DNA from: Lepisosteus oculatus
Taxonomy: Eukaryota > Chordata > Actinopteri > Semionotiformes > Lepisosteidae
Length of the DNA: 64,000 bases
Assembly: GCF_040954835.1 (NCBI RefSeq)
Contig: NC_090723.1
Span: 9,434,001-9,498,000 of the forward strand
Reading direction: 5' to 3'
Below, in pieces: positions 21,292-32,940 of the stretch. The notes under the pieces are model-generated. The model ran no database searches. It had not been told where the DNA came from and was given only the letters and a program-made list of their open reading frames with translations. A program made the position numbers and the translations under genes. Position 1 is the stretch's first letter. Each line of letters opens with the position of its first letter.

Positions 21292-24200
21292 ATGAGCGAG
21301 GGCGCAGAGGAGCCCCCTACCTCCGCCGTCATGCCGGGGTCGTCCACGTACTCCCAGGTGGTCTTTAACAACGTGGGCCAGGCGTACCCGCCGGACAGCG
21401 CGGTGAAGTGCGAGTACACGGTCACCACGCAGTTCAAGCCCAACCGGCGGGACTGGCTCGGCATCTTCAGAGTGAGTGGTGGGGAGGGATTACTGAATTT
21501 GTACAGAAATAGTCTGTTGACGCGACAAATTCCTTCATGTGAATTATTTCCACTTCTACAGCATGGTGAAGTAGTTTGTTGCGGATTCCCAGAACCCAGA
21601 AGTTGAGATGTTTTTTTTTTTCCCCATCAGTTTCAAATTTGTCATGTTTGGCAACACAGCTCGATCAACAGGGGGTGGGAGACCTCTAAGTAAAAGCAAG
21701 GGTGCTAATTTAAAGTGGACCAGTAGGTGGCGCTCATCCCTGTGAAGTGAAATTCCCAAACGCAGGGCCCGTATGGTAAAAGGGGACTGTAAGACGCTGT
21801 AGCAGGAGTTATTCTTTGACTCTTTGGATGGGACATTAAATCAAGGTATTGATTGCTTGCTCATTAAGGATCCCTATGCTGTGCATCAGAGTAGGGGTGT
21901 TAACTGTGTTGTCCTGCCTGAATTCCCTTAATTCAGCTGCTGAAGAAATCTCTCCCCTCACAGCTCTGCTGTGCAATGTGTCTGCTGTTCCTGCCAGTGC
22001 CCTTTGTCTGTTTTGCCCGGCCACGACTTCCTGCCTCCTGTCAGTGCGATCAGAGGCCCGAACGCCCAGTGACTCAGCCAGATGGGTCGATCGCTTTCAC
22101 TTTTGGAAACCCAGGAGAAGCCGGCTGCCGGGACAGGCAGGAAGCAGGAGAGAATGCCGGGCGGAAAGGCTGTAGTCCCTCTTTCGGCGTTATTCCATTT
22201 TCCTGCCCCAGTACGACGCTGCTGTTATTTCTAAGCATTTTACGATACTCTGCCGCCAGGGGTGGGACTCTCTGCTCTGTTGGTTCCGATCGGAAAGCTA
22301 ACGAACAGGAGCAGTTTACCGCTGTCCAGCAGCGCGATTCCGTGATTTCCGCAGTTAGGGGCATCTTGATCACAGAGCCGAGCAGTGGAATCATGCAGGC
22401 TCCCCACCCAAAGGCCATGGGGGTCTGCACAGCGTGCCCAGGGGTGCAGCGGGTGTGGGGCTGTGTGGGCGTCTGCAGAAGGTTCTGCTTCCTTCCCGTG
22501 GTGCGTGAGATCCGTGACGCCGTGTCCTTGTCCTCCTGCAGGTGGGGTGGAGCACCACCAGGGACTACTACACCTTCGTGTGGGTAGCGCCCCCTGCTGA
22601 CTCAGAGGGGGAGGCACTGAAGGAGCAGCAGGTGGTTTTTCAGGGTGAGGCTCTGGGTGCCCGTGCCTGACGCGACACACACAGACACACCCTGACACGT
22701 GTCGAATTCCACAAGCTGCAGTTCCCCAACCGGCTCTGCTCTGCCCCAGGAGGCCCTGCTCTGCCCCAGCCCTGCCCCAGGAGACCCAGCCCTGCCCCAG
22801 CCAGCCCTGCCCCAGGAGACCCAGCCCTGCTCTGCCCCAGCCCTGCCCCAGGAGGCCCTGCTCTGCCCCAGGAGGCCCTGCTCTGCCCCAGCCAGCCCTG
22901 CTCTGCCCCAGCTCTGCCCCAGGAGACCCAGCCCTGCCCCAGGAGGCCCTGCTCTGCCCCAGCCAGCCCTGCTCTGCCCCAGCCCTGCCCCAGGAGGCCC
23001 TGCTCTGCCCCAGCCCTGCCCCAGGAGACCCAGCCCTGCCCCAGCCAGCCCTGCTCTGCCCCAGCTCTGCCCCAGGAGGCCCTGCTCTGCCCCAGCCAGC
23101 CCTGCTCTGCCCCAGCTCTGCCCCAGGAGGCCCTGCTCTGCCCCAGCCAGCCCTGCTCAGCCCCAGCCAGCCCTGCTCTGCCCCAGGAGACCCAGCCCTG
23201 CCCCAGGAGGCCCTGCTCTGCCCCAGCCAGCCCTGCTCTGCCCCAGCCCTGCCCCAGGAGGCCCTGCTCTGCCCCAGCCAGCCCTGCTCTGCCCCAGCCC
23301 TGCCCCAGGAGACCCAGCCCTGCCCCAGGAGACCCAGCCCTGCCCCAGGAGGCCCTGCTCTGCCCCAGCCCTGCCCCAGGAGGCCCAGCCCTGCCCCAGG
23401 AGGCCCAGCCCTGCCCCAGGAGGCCCAGCCCTGCCCCAGGAGGCCCTGCCCTGCCCCAGGAGACCCAGCCCTGCCCCAGGAGACCCAGCCCTGCCCCAGG
23501 AGGCCCTGCTCTGCCCCAGCCAGCCCTGCTCAGCTCGTGGCCTGGTGTCGTTGCAGCCTACTACCTGCCCAAGGAGGACGGCGAGTTCTACCAGTTCTGC
23601 TATGTGGACTGCAGCGGCCAGGTGAGGGGCGCCAGCACCCCCTTCCGCTTCCAGAACAGCTCGGACTGCAGCCTGGAGGCTGACCTGCTGGTCATCACCA
23701 CACAGGTGCGCCGCCGCGCCGGGCTGGGGCAGTGCTGACAGGGGCGCTCTGACCCGGCCTGACCTGTGTCGGTGTGTGCGAACAGGAGCAGGTGGAGCAG
23801 GTGGAGAAGGAGAAGGCGGACCTGCAGAGGGAGGCGGACAGCCAGCGGGAGACCATCGCTATCCTGCAGGGGGAGCTGGAGGACAGGCTGCTGGAGCTGC
23901 GCCGGCTGAGGGTCTGTCTGTCTGTCCCCGAGCTCCTGTCCCTCTTCCTCCTGTCTGTCCCCGAGCTCCTGTCCCTCTTCCTCCTGTCCCTCTGTCTGTC
24001 CCTGAGCTCCTGTCCCTCTGTCTGTCCCTGAGCTCCTGTCCCTCTTCCTCCTGTCCCTCTGTCGGTGCCTGAGCTCCTGTCCCTCTTGCTCCTGTCCCTC
24101 TTCCTCCTGTCCCTTTGTCTGTCCCTGAGCTCCTGTCCCTCTTCCTCCTGTCCCTCTGTCTGTACCTGAGCTCCTGTCCCTCTTCCTCCTGTCCCTCTGT

Positions 24201-27200
24201 CTGTCCCCGAGCTCCTGTCCCTCTTCCTCCTGTCTGTCCCCGAGCTCCTGTCCCTCTTCCTCCTGTCTGTCCCTGAGCTCCTGTCCCTCTTCTTCCTGTC
24301 CCTCGGTCGGTGCCTGAGCTCCTGTCCCTCTGTCTGTCCCTGAGCTCCTTTCCCTCTTCCTCTTGTCCCTCTGTCTATCCAACTCTTGTCCCTCTTCCTC
24401 CTGTCTCTCCCTGAGCTCCTTTCCCTCTTGCTCCTGTCCCTCCGTCTGTCCCTCTTGCTCCTGTCTCTCTGTCCGTCCCTGAACTGGAGTGGCTCTTCGC
24501 CGTTTCGTTGTGCTGTTTTCTCGTCGAGAGACACGTAGAGCCGGAGCCCAGCAGCCCTGAGCTCTGGTGTGTTGCTTGACCTGCAGGACTCCAATGCCGA
24601 GCTGGGAGAGACGCTGGCGAAGCTGCAGCAGGAGAAGGCCACGCTGGAAAGAGGCAGGGAGGAGGAGAAGGAGCAGTGGGAGAGAGAGAAGGCGCAGCTG
24701 GTGGCAGAGCATGAGGCCGCCACTGCCCAGTGTGTGGTGGTGAAGCAGAAGCTGTCTCAGAGCTGTGGAGAGCAGAAGGGCTTCTTGCAAGAGAAGGAGG
24801 TAAGGAAGATGACCGAAACTTCAGTGGCCCACACCAGGGGACACGGGGCTCCCACAGAGGGAGTGATGCGATTGGCCCAGCATCTGGGTGGAGCGATGCG
24901 ATTGGCCCAGCATCTGTGTACTGCAATGCGATTGGCCCAGCATCTGGGTGGAGTAATGCGATTGGCCCAGCATCTGTGTACTGCAATGCGATTGGCCCAG
25001 CATCTGGGTGGAGCAACGTGATTGGCCGAGGAAGTTTTCAGTCTGTAAATGTCATGTAAAACAAAAGCTGAAAGAGTACACGTCCACAGGCAGTGGATTT
25101 ACACTTGAGAAAATGGGGAAAAAAGGTATGAAGTGATCTTCCCTCTCCCTGTCTGTGCAGGAGCTGCAGCAGAGTGTGAAGACCCTGCAGGAGAAGTACG
25201 AGCGAGCTCTTGCCAAGATCGCTGAGCAGCGGCAGGAGAAGGACGAGCTGAGGGGCCGCACCGAGGAGCAGGAGGCTGAGATTGCACGGTGAGTCACCCA
25301 GCACAGGAGCTGGGCCGGCCAGGGCCCCAGGCAGAGAGGACAAGCTTTCACTGGGCCAGCTGTCCGCTCTGTGCTGTCGGCTCACTGCGGAAGACATCGG
25401 GAGATATCCTCTACCTTGAGGAAGCAGGAGAACATCTTAATACTGAGCTCAGCACAAGAAAGGCTTCATGTGTGAGGTCGCTCAGTTCATCTTGGCCTTC
25501 AGGTTGCTTGTGCCTTCACGACCCCAGAGGCCCGTGTGACTGGGCACGGGGGTCTTTCTCCTCAGGCCTCACAGCCCTGGGCTGAGTCCTTGTGTCCGTC
25601 TCTCGCCCTTGTGTCCGCAGGCTGAAGAACAAGCTCAGGGAGCTGGATCAGGAGTTGAAGAGGGCCAGGGAGGAGCTCAGGAGCCAGGAGGACCGGGTTC
25701 AGCTGCTGCAGGTCAGGCTGGGGGGCTGGTGGCCCGCGAACGGAGCCATGATCATCCCCACGGGAGACGGAGACATTGCTGGGAATGCCAGAATCCCCCG
25801 TTCTGTTCCTTTGTGGGTGCTGTGCCACGGGGTGCCTGGATCTCATTTAAATGAGTTCCTCGAATTCGTGTTGCACATTTAACCTACAGGATCCCAAAGC
25901 TCTTTACACACAGAAAGGGACCCATTCGACCCCACTGTAGGGCAGCCCCACCCGTAGAGCTGGGGGCAGGAATGAGAGATTGCTTCGCCGAGGGGGAATT
26001 GAGGAGGAACAGAACGTACAAGCCCAGGTTGGAATCACCCAGGATATCAGGATAAACCCTTCCAAACAGAGCCATAGTATCTTAGGACTGGTTAGGAAAA
26101 TCTGGTTCAGCAGGAGGAGAGCCACCTTCTAGGCTACCCACACTGCTGACAGCTATAGCCTGGTTTCTCATCCCAGTACTGACCAGGCTAGCTCAGCAGG
26201 CTGCAGGCTCTTCTTCTAGCTCTTCAACAAACCTTAGGGACCCCTAGGATGCAGGATGAGGGACCCCTGGGCTCGAGGAGCGTACGCTGGCCCGGTCTGC
26301 ACATGACGCGCGTCAGACCCCGGCCGATGGCTCTCCTTCCCGATCAGCACCAGGGCTGCTGCCAGCCTCGGATCCTGCTGAGCCCGACACTGAAACCCGC
26401 CGGTGTGCCCCTTCAAACCCGTGGCCTGAGGCCGTTGTGCTCCGCTCCGCAGGTGGACCTGCAGAGCTCCCAGAAGGAGGCGGTGAAGCTGGCGGGCGAG
26501 CTGCGGGCGGCGCGGGCGGCGGCCGAGGAGGGCGAGAGGCTGCGCTCAGAGGTCCACGTGCTGAGGAGGAGCCTGTCTGAGAAGGAGGAGATGGGGGACA
26601 GCGCCAGCGAGCAGGTGGGGGTCCGGGAAAGGGCTGAGGGCTATTGGCTCTTGTACCGGTCTGCCAGCAGGGACTGCGGCTCTGCCCAGATTGTCAGGCT
26701 GCACCAGACTTTTACGCTGAAAGCCTCAGCGTGCAGCTCAACGCCTAGTATCTTTCTAGCTCCCCCCAGTTTTAAAACTCGGGAGCCATGACAGCACTGC
26801 AGCAGGTAGCAACGCAGTATTGTGTAATATGTGCCCTCTATGCAGGTTTGCTGGTAGGGCAGCGTGGTGGCACATTGCTGCTTCGCAGTTCTGGGGCCCT
26901 GGGCTCAATTCTGACCCTGGGGTGCTGTCTGCGTGGAGTTTGCATGTTCTCGCCATGTTTGCATGGGTTTCCTCTGGGTGCTCTGTTTTCCTCCCACAGC
27001 CTGAAGACACACTGGTAGGGGTGTGTGTGCGCCCCGTCACACACAGGTGTCCCATCCAAGGGTGTACCCTGTTTTGCACCTGTTGCTTGTTGGGATAGGC
27101 TCCACCTCCCCTGTGACCCTGTACTGCATGCAGTGATGAGAAAAGAGATCGCTGGATTTTTGCTGGTGACCACCACCCTTCACGTCCTTTCCAAACGGGC

Positions 27201-28002
27201 AGCAGAAAATAAACACTGTTGCGTTGCAGAACGATTTACCGTTCTCATTTGCAAGGCAAGCCTGTGCAGGCAGCCCTGGGGCGCCCTGGTCTAACCTGGG
27301 CGCCCCCGCCCTGTCGCTCTGTGCGCCCTGCAGAGCGAGGCCCTGTCCAGGCAGCTGCAGGAGCTCACAGGCCAGCTGGCGGTGGAGAAGCAGAGGGCGG
27401 GGCAGCAGTGCGAGGAGCTCAAGCGGGCGGGCGAGCGGCTGAGGGTGGAGCTGACCGAGTCCCAGGAGCAACTGAAGTACTGGACCAGGGGCTACGAGAA
27501 GATAAAGGAGATGAACAGCAAGGTGGAGGTACGGCCAGCGCCCGCCCCGGCTCGTGCAGGTCCAGTGCAGTTTCCCCAAAGGGGGGGGGGGGGGCCTCGG
27601 GGGACCCCAAAGCAAAGGCTGGCAGGGGGGCGGAGGTCTGGACTGTAACTGCAAGGCTGTTTGCCCCCTTGAGCCAGGTGCTTTGTTTTGAGTGCTCCAG
27701 GAAAACCCCTCAGCTGGACAAAGCTGGTGCAAATGTCTGTTTCTTTGGATAAAATGGCTCAGGATCTGCGCCTGTGGCTGGAAGGTTGCCGGTTCAAATC
27801 CCGCAGCCGGCAGAGGAATCCAACTCCGTTGGGCCTGAGCAAGGCCCTTCACCCCAACTGCTCCAGGGGCGCTGTATAAACGTCTGACCCTGCACTCTGA
27901 CCCCCAGCTTCTCTCCCTGTCTGTGTGTCTCAGGGAGAGCAAGCTGGGTATGCGAAAAGACAAATTCCTAATGCAAGAAATTGTATAGGGTTAATAAAGC
28001 AA

Positions 28003-28042
<40 letters not shown>

Positions 28043-31000
28043 AAAAGTCTCGTCCACATAAATCAGTAAAAACTTCGGCGGTGCTGTGCCACAAAGCAGT
28101 CAAACCGCTCTTAATAAAATGAGTTTTGCTTTGAAAGGCACATTTTCAGTGTAAGGAACAGGTTGCATGTCATTTTCTTACATTGGCTCATACCGTGACA
28201 GCACCAGTGTGCGTGTGCGCGTGTGGGATGTGTAAGACTGCCTGTCAGCGGGTCCCTTCTCTGCTCTCTGCAGATCCAGCTGATGGAGGCGAGACAGAGC
28301 CTGGAGGAGCAGGCCAGCCAGACCCAGTTCCTCACGATGGAGAAGGAGGAGCTGGCCGAGGAGAAAAAGGTAGAACAGCACCGAACAGGAGCCACGAGCC
28401 CGGGCCAGCTCGGGCTTCGCTGAGCTGCACAAATGGAATCTCATCAGCACAGGAGAACCATGCTTGCAGAATGAGAAGCTTCACCAAGGTCTTTTACTCC
28501 ACTAAAGGACAGGAGTGGAAGCTGCATAAAAGTGCATTTAAATCTGAGCCCAGTGGCACGTGTTTACACAAAGGGTTGTGGGAGTATGGAACATGCTCCC
28601 CAGCCATGTTGTTGAAGCCGAAACCTTGGCTTCTTTCAAGAAACAGCTGGCTGAGATCCTGGGATCAATTACTATCTCCTCTCATTTGTAACCTTTTTTT
28701 TGTTATGAGCCCAAAACTGTTAAAACCGTAGTCGTCTCATGCTTTTAACCCATTTACCTCACCTTCACACCGTGAGAGAGTAAACCTGCCCATATTTTCA
28801 CTGCACTTGGCTCTATTAACACCAGGATCGGACATGGTGATCTCTTACAGCCGTGTCCCCAGATGGGTGGCGTTAATCGTTGTCCTGTCCTGTCCTGTCT
28901 GTGTGTGTGTGCTGTCCACCAGGCACTGGTGAGCAGACTGGAGAGACTGCAGGAGGAGATCGCCCATCTCCAGCGCTCCCCGGCCAGCATCACCCTACAG
29001 CACCCTAATCCCTACGTCCTTCCTGCCCCAATTGCGACAGTCCCCGCCAACCCTGATCTGACCTACGAAAGTCCCTACGGCCCTGCAGGTAACCTCCCCC
29101 TCCCGCTCTCTCCCAAGCACTCCTCTGCCTGGACCAGGTTTTGCTCAACATTTCCCTGTGAGGCTGCAGCTTTGATCTACCTATAAGGGGAACTGCAGTC
29201 CCCATTTCTCAGACTGGTCATTAAAATCTAAATCTCGGTAACAAAGCAAATTCATCGACGGTATTGCAATATTTTTACGAATTCCGAATTAAGCTCAAAA
29301 TTGTGAACTTTGTAAAATGTTGCAGAGGGTTTATGGGAATTGCACCGTGATGCTGCCCTTCCTGCTCACTAGTCACTGTGATGTCTAATGTAATGTGATT
29401 TCTATTGGATTAAGAGAGATGTATTCACAAGCTGGCTTCTTTACAGTGTCAGAGAGCCGCATCACGTCAATAGACGGCCTGTTGCCTTATTCTGAATCTC
29501 AGAACATGGTGCTGTGCATGTCTGGAAATGTCATCTATTTGGTGATGTGAATCGGAGGTTTTACAAGCTACTGTGTACATTTCACTTGTACTCACCACTG
29601 CCGATTCTTTCTAACCCAGATATATAAAATAGTGCTGCAGTTCGCCTTTAACCCAAGCACTTTCTCCCTGACTCCCTGTGCCTGATCACTGTGTTGTGTT
29701 TGCTGAGTGACCAGGTCTGGCTCAGAAGGACCTCCTGCAATATTGAAGGTGTACAGATTAGCTGTGCTGGTCTGATGCTGTTCCACACAGCAGTGTGAGG
29801 AAAGGTATGAATTAAGATCCTGCTGAAGTCATACCTCGGACCTCCAGCACTCTCTGGAGCTCCAGTATCCTGACAGCTGTGTCACCAGCTGCTTAGCTTT
29901 CTCTACTGTTTGTAGCACCACGGCTTTGTGTGTGAGGATCCAGGAAGTTTTAAAATGTGTTTAAAAAAAAAGTGTGTAAATGAGTAATCATTTTTCTTTT
30001 CTTTCCAGTATCTCTTTTAAGAGAGACACACTCAAGAGCTGAGGTATGTGCACAATGCGGTTGTTTTATAGAAATGGTTTGTGTTTCCAGGACAGGAAAT
30101 AGGTCTGTGTCAGGTTTCAGGTTCACAGTGAGGGAAAGAGATGCAGAATCATTCAAGTGTTATTCTTCAGGAAGAAGTGCAAATCACGGCCTGATGGTGA
30201 CTTTTGCATGTTTTTATTTGTGTTCAGAGAACACGTCAGGGCTGTGAAGATTAAAGATCTCTCCAAGCCCATTGTTTCTCATCTCACCTCTGATGGCCAC
30301 GACCACTCTAATCTCTCCGTCTGTGTTCTCAAAGACGGTTTTCCGAACTCATACATCAGAAAGACCACCGAAACTAAAATTATTCTGCAGCTAAAATCAC
30401 ACATTCTCCCTTCCCTTAACGACAGATTACTGTTCTTTTAAATTTTCTCCATTCATTGGAAGTTTCATTTCACACCTCTCTGCACCCATTCTGACTTCAC
30501 ACCACTTGATTGGCCTCTCTTTCTGTCCCCTGCTCCCGCCTCTCACTCCTCCTCCCTCCCAGCCTTTGTTCTCCCGCTACTTTACCTTTGCCTACTGCCC
30601 TGTCTCTCTCACACCTGAAGAAGGCTCCACGGCCGAAACGTTGTGTTCTCTTTCTTCTTTTTTTCAGCATGGAATAAACCTGTTACATGTTTTTATTTGT
30701 ACGCATATTTTAAAATTCCCTCTGGGGGAATTGTTTTAAAAAAACTCCTCTGACAGATGTTTGAAGAAGGATGCGCTGTAGTGAAAGAGAGGAAAGCTCA
30801 GACACAAAGGCTTTTATGTGGTAAAAAGGGAGGAAGACTCACAGCTAAGGGGACAGGCTTACATGACAATATAGACACCGCCACCAGGGGGCACTGTTAC
30901 CCACTGTCACTGCTCATCCTGCTCAATACTGCCAGTGCTTCTTCACCTGAGAGACCAGCTGAGCAGGGGCCCCTGCCAGACACAGACTCACCTCTCTGTG

Positions 31001-31522
31001 GACCTCCAATGCCCTTGTCTGGCCCTTGGAGGGCCACAGACACAAACATGACCCACACATGTTCCTGTGCAGCGCGCAGACAGGAAACCTGCCCCCTTGG
31101 TCAGGGGCAGCAGCTGCTCTGTGCTCTGTGTGTGGCCGTGGCTGGAGGGCTCTCTTACCGAGTGGTCACGGGGCTCAGTCTGGGAGGGCAATGGAACAAC
31201 AGTATGGTCCACTCCAGATTTTATTGGGAAAAAAAAAACAATGTGCTGACAAAGTTAAAAGAAATAATATTTCCAGCTGCATAGCTATTCAGCCTGTGGT
31301 GAAGTGGAGTGGAGTGACGATGTCCTGTCTGTCTCTGTCTGGCCTGTGTCCCAGGATGAGGTGAAGTTGTGCCAGTACTGTCAGGAGCAGTTCCCGGGGA
31401 TCAGCCAGGAGGAGCTGGAGGAGCACGAGCAGAGCCACAAGGTGTGCCCGTTCTGCAGCCTGATCTGCGACGCCCTGGAGCAGCAGGAGTTTGAGGACCA
31501 CGTGTACGCCCACGAGGAATAG
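21292..31522 (+). CDS. CALCOCO2: CALCOCO2 / NDP52, selective-autophagy receptor, 13 coding exons
   Basis: Coding exons: 21292-21471, 22542-22644, 23557-23705, 23786-23911, 24587-24799, 25161-25288, 25621-25711, 26453-26614, 27334-27528, 28274-28369, 28923-29088, 30009-30043, 31355-31522. All phases agree and sum to 603 codons plus stop. NDP52 links ubiquitin- or galectin-8-marked bacteria and mitochondria to LC3 on forming autophagosomes. Residues 10-135 are a SKICH domain (DWLGIFRVGWSTTRDYYTFV; AYYLPKEDGEFYQFCYVD). LLVITTQ (138-144) matches the human LC3C-binding segment ILVVTTQ. A coiled coil follows to about 500. NPDLTYESPYG (524-534) parallels the human galectin-8 site NPGLAYGNPYS. The last exon has two zinc fingers (C554, C557, H572, H576; C579, C582, H597, H601), the second a UBZ-type ubiquitin binder. 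At 603 residues it is longer than the human 446, through the coiled coil. CALCOCO1 and TAX1BP1 are the alternatives; synteny and the galectin site favour CALCOCO2. Confidence 0.93.
21720..21734 (+). promoter_or_regulatory. CTCF-like motif in a CALCOCO2 intron
   Basis: CCAGTAGGTGGCGCT is a close match to the CTCF core. It lies in the intron after the first coding exon, about 1.4 kb after the promoter block. Confidence 0.45.
22733..23534 (+). repeat. GC-rich minisatellite filling a CALCOCO2 intron
   Basis: About 800 bases of degenerate 17-24-base units (CCCTGCCCCAGGAGGCC, CTCTGCCCCAGCCAGCC) occupy nearly all of the intron between the second and third coding exons, ending about 20 bases before the acceptor at 23556. 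The minus (template) strand is G-rich with repeated GGGG and GGG runs, so G-quadruplexes are possible. The array is open in one frame for over 300 codons, which is a by-product of the repeat. Confidence 0.9.
23912..24480 (+). repeat. Polypyrimidine minisatellite in a CALCOCO2 intron
   Basis: Units of about 33-41 bases (GAGCTCCTGTCCCTCTTCCT followed by CCTGTCTGTCCCT) fill most of the intron after the exon ending at 23911, starting directly at its GTCTGT donor. The coding strand is almost pure pyrimidine between GAGCTC landmarks. Long open frames on the minus strand here are artefacts of the repeat. Confidence 0.9.
24862..25025 (+). repeat. 30-base tandem repeat with an ATTGG core, alternating two unit types
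   Basis: Five full units and a partial one of ATGCGATTGGCCCAGCATCT plus a 10-base variable part, which alternates between GGGTGGAG and GTGTACTGCA types (A-B-A-B-A), giving a 60-base higher-order period. Every unit carries ATTGG, a CCAAT box on the minus strand. Lies in the CALCOCO2 intron after the exon ending at 24799. Confidence 0.85.
26857..27125 (+). mobile_element. tRNA-derived SINE (GTTTGCATGTTCTCCCCG family)
   Basis: GCAGCGTGGTGGCACATTGC head, CTGGGCTCAATTCTGACCC B-box region, GGAGTTTGCATGTTCTCGCC body and TGTTGGGATAGGCTCCACCT 3' part, as in the copy at 4343. Intronic in CALCOCO2, sense to the gene. Confidence 0.8.
27751..28041 (+). mobile_element. tRNA-derived SINE with (TTA)n tail
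   Basis: ATGGCTCAGGATCTGCGCCT, B box GGTTCAAATCC, then CAAGGCCCTTCACCCCAACT and AAATTGTATAGGGTTAATAA, ending in about 12 TTA units. Intronic in CALCOCO2. Confidence 0.85.
28505..28740 (+). mobile_element. CR1-like LINE 3' fragment
   Basis: TTTACACAAAGGGTTGTGGG, CCCCAGCCATGTTGTTGAAG and GCTGAGATCCTGGGATCAAT match the dispersed CR1-like 3' block in plus orientation. Intronic, 5' truncated. Confidence 0.65.
30205..30690 (+). mobile_element. Penelope-like element 3' end (fossil)
   Basis: The frame near 30220-30440 reads REHVRAVKIKDLSKPIVSHL and LSVCVLKDGFPNS, resembling the C-terminal endonuclease region of Penelope-like retroelements. It is followed by a tail with CACACCTGAAGAAGGCTCCA, CGGCCGAAACGTTG and GCATGGAATAAACC. 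Only the 3' end is present. Intronic in CALCOCO2, between the last two coding exons. Confidence 0.55.
30881..30895 (+). promoter_or_regulatory. CTCF-like motif
   Basis: CCACCAGGGGGCACT is a near-perfect CTCF core. It lies in the last CALCOCO2 intron, outside the Penelope-like fragment. Confidence 0.5.
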
Positions 31523-32940
31523 CGCGTGCCGCCACCACCGTCACGCTGCCTCTGCTCCGTTCCTCCGCCCGCTCCCCCAATCGAGTTGCCAACAGGCGGC
31601 ACGAAGGAAGCTGACCGGTTCTCCCACAGTGCTCCGCAGTTCACTAAACAAACCCTTAGCCTTTGGCACGGACGTATGAGTCAGGCCCTGCTTTAACACA
31701 CCAGGCTGGGTTAAGAAGGGATGTGTTCAATAAGCAGCACTCTCGTAGAGGGGGTGCCAAGGGGAGAGCTGAATGGCGCCGGGAGAGGGACAGTGGCACA
31801 TTACGTTTGTAAACGTAGGTGTGGATCTGACGCCATTATCAACAGTGTAGAATTTACAGTGGTAAAGCAGATGAGGGCGAGTTCTCTCCGTACGAGGGAC
31901 CCGTCTCATCTCCCAGCTCTGTGCACTGTCAGCTCTCTCACATGGAGCTCTGCTCCGGCTGGCCATGCACAGAGAGAGTTTCTCTGCTCCCTGGCGTTCT
32001 GGGTTATTTAACGCGTCCCAGACCCTGCTGTGTGTGTGCAGACACTGCGACCCCGTGCAGCTGAGCACCGTGAGAGGGCTGGTCTCCGATTCCTTCTGCA
32101 GCTCGTGTTCCTTCTCTGCCGCACTGCCTTAGACGTGATGTACTGTACGCGGAGGTGGTAAACAGTGTCCGGGTGACATCACTTGTTTTTCAGCCGCACT
32201 ATTTATTTTTCTTTCATTGTAATCAGTCAGAAATTAGAAGGCGAATCCGATTCGAAGCATGACGTCGGATAAATCTGAAAGTACCAGCCGCTGTTTTTGA
32301 GTAAATGGTTTCAGGCTCAGCATGGTTATTCCTACACAAGGCCCCGACTGAAGTAAAGAGGAAACGAGCTGGTGTGTCCGGGCTGCAGGACACTTCCCGA
32401 ACTCTCTGCTGCTTCTGCTAACTGGACGATGCTCAGAGTTTAGCTGTGCAGAGTGCAGATTGTGGCCCAGTTCTGTCCTGTGCTTCAGTTATGCCTATTG
32501 CCATGATAGCAGGTTTTGGATGGGGTCTAGGGTGTAAAGGGAGCCTGGGATCTCAGTTCTTTTAGTTCCAAGAAATTAGGTCTGTGTGCACATGGGTTTC
32601 TGGAGAAAATCCCTGTTCAGCTCTCACTGAAACTCTACCTGTTTTTTTTGGGCTGAACAGAATGGGCCTAATGGATTCCTCTCATCTTTTCCTTCTGTTC
32701 AAGTGTCCTAATCTACGGCAGATATATGTGCTAATATATGTTCACTTATGTACTTTATTAATCCAATTATTGCCTTCATTACGCCACCCTACCATGATCT
32801 CCACTCTCTGACTCAAGGCTGGAAAGCACTGCTGTAAGAATCTCTTTAACCTGTTGCTCTCGCTGGTGTGGGGTCTGCAATGTAAGAAGTGTAGGGGCTA
32901 TTTTGTAATATTGTTAAATAAATGTATCATTAAGAGAGTC
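31523..32940 (+). terminator. CALCOCO2 3' UTR and poly(A) signal
   Basis: After the TAG at 31520-31522 there is about 1.4 kb without a recognised repeat, up to AATAAA at 32917-32922. Another AT-rich AATAAA cluster lies near 33340. Which is used cannot be told from sequence. Confidence 0.5.

Noticed and set aside
22699-23625. 308-codon open frame, Pro/Ala/Leu-rich, running into a CALCOCO2 exon
   Set aside because: It is the minisatellite read through, and it enters the exon at 23557 in the wrong frame. The exon's own frame with its acceptor matches NDP52.
23600-24790. Minus-strand open frames of 342 and 396 codons rich in Arg, Gln, Glu and Gly
   Set aside because: They are the antisense of the polypyrimidine minisatellite and of CALCOCO2 exons; composition comes from the repeat unit.
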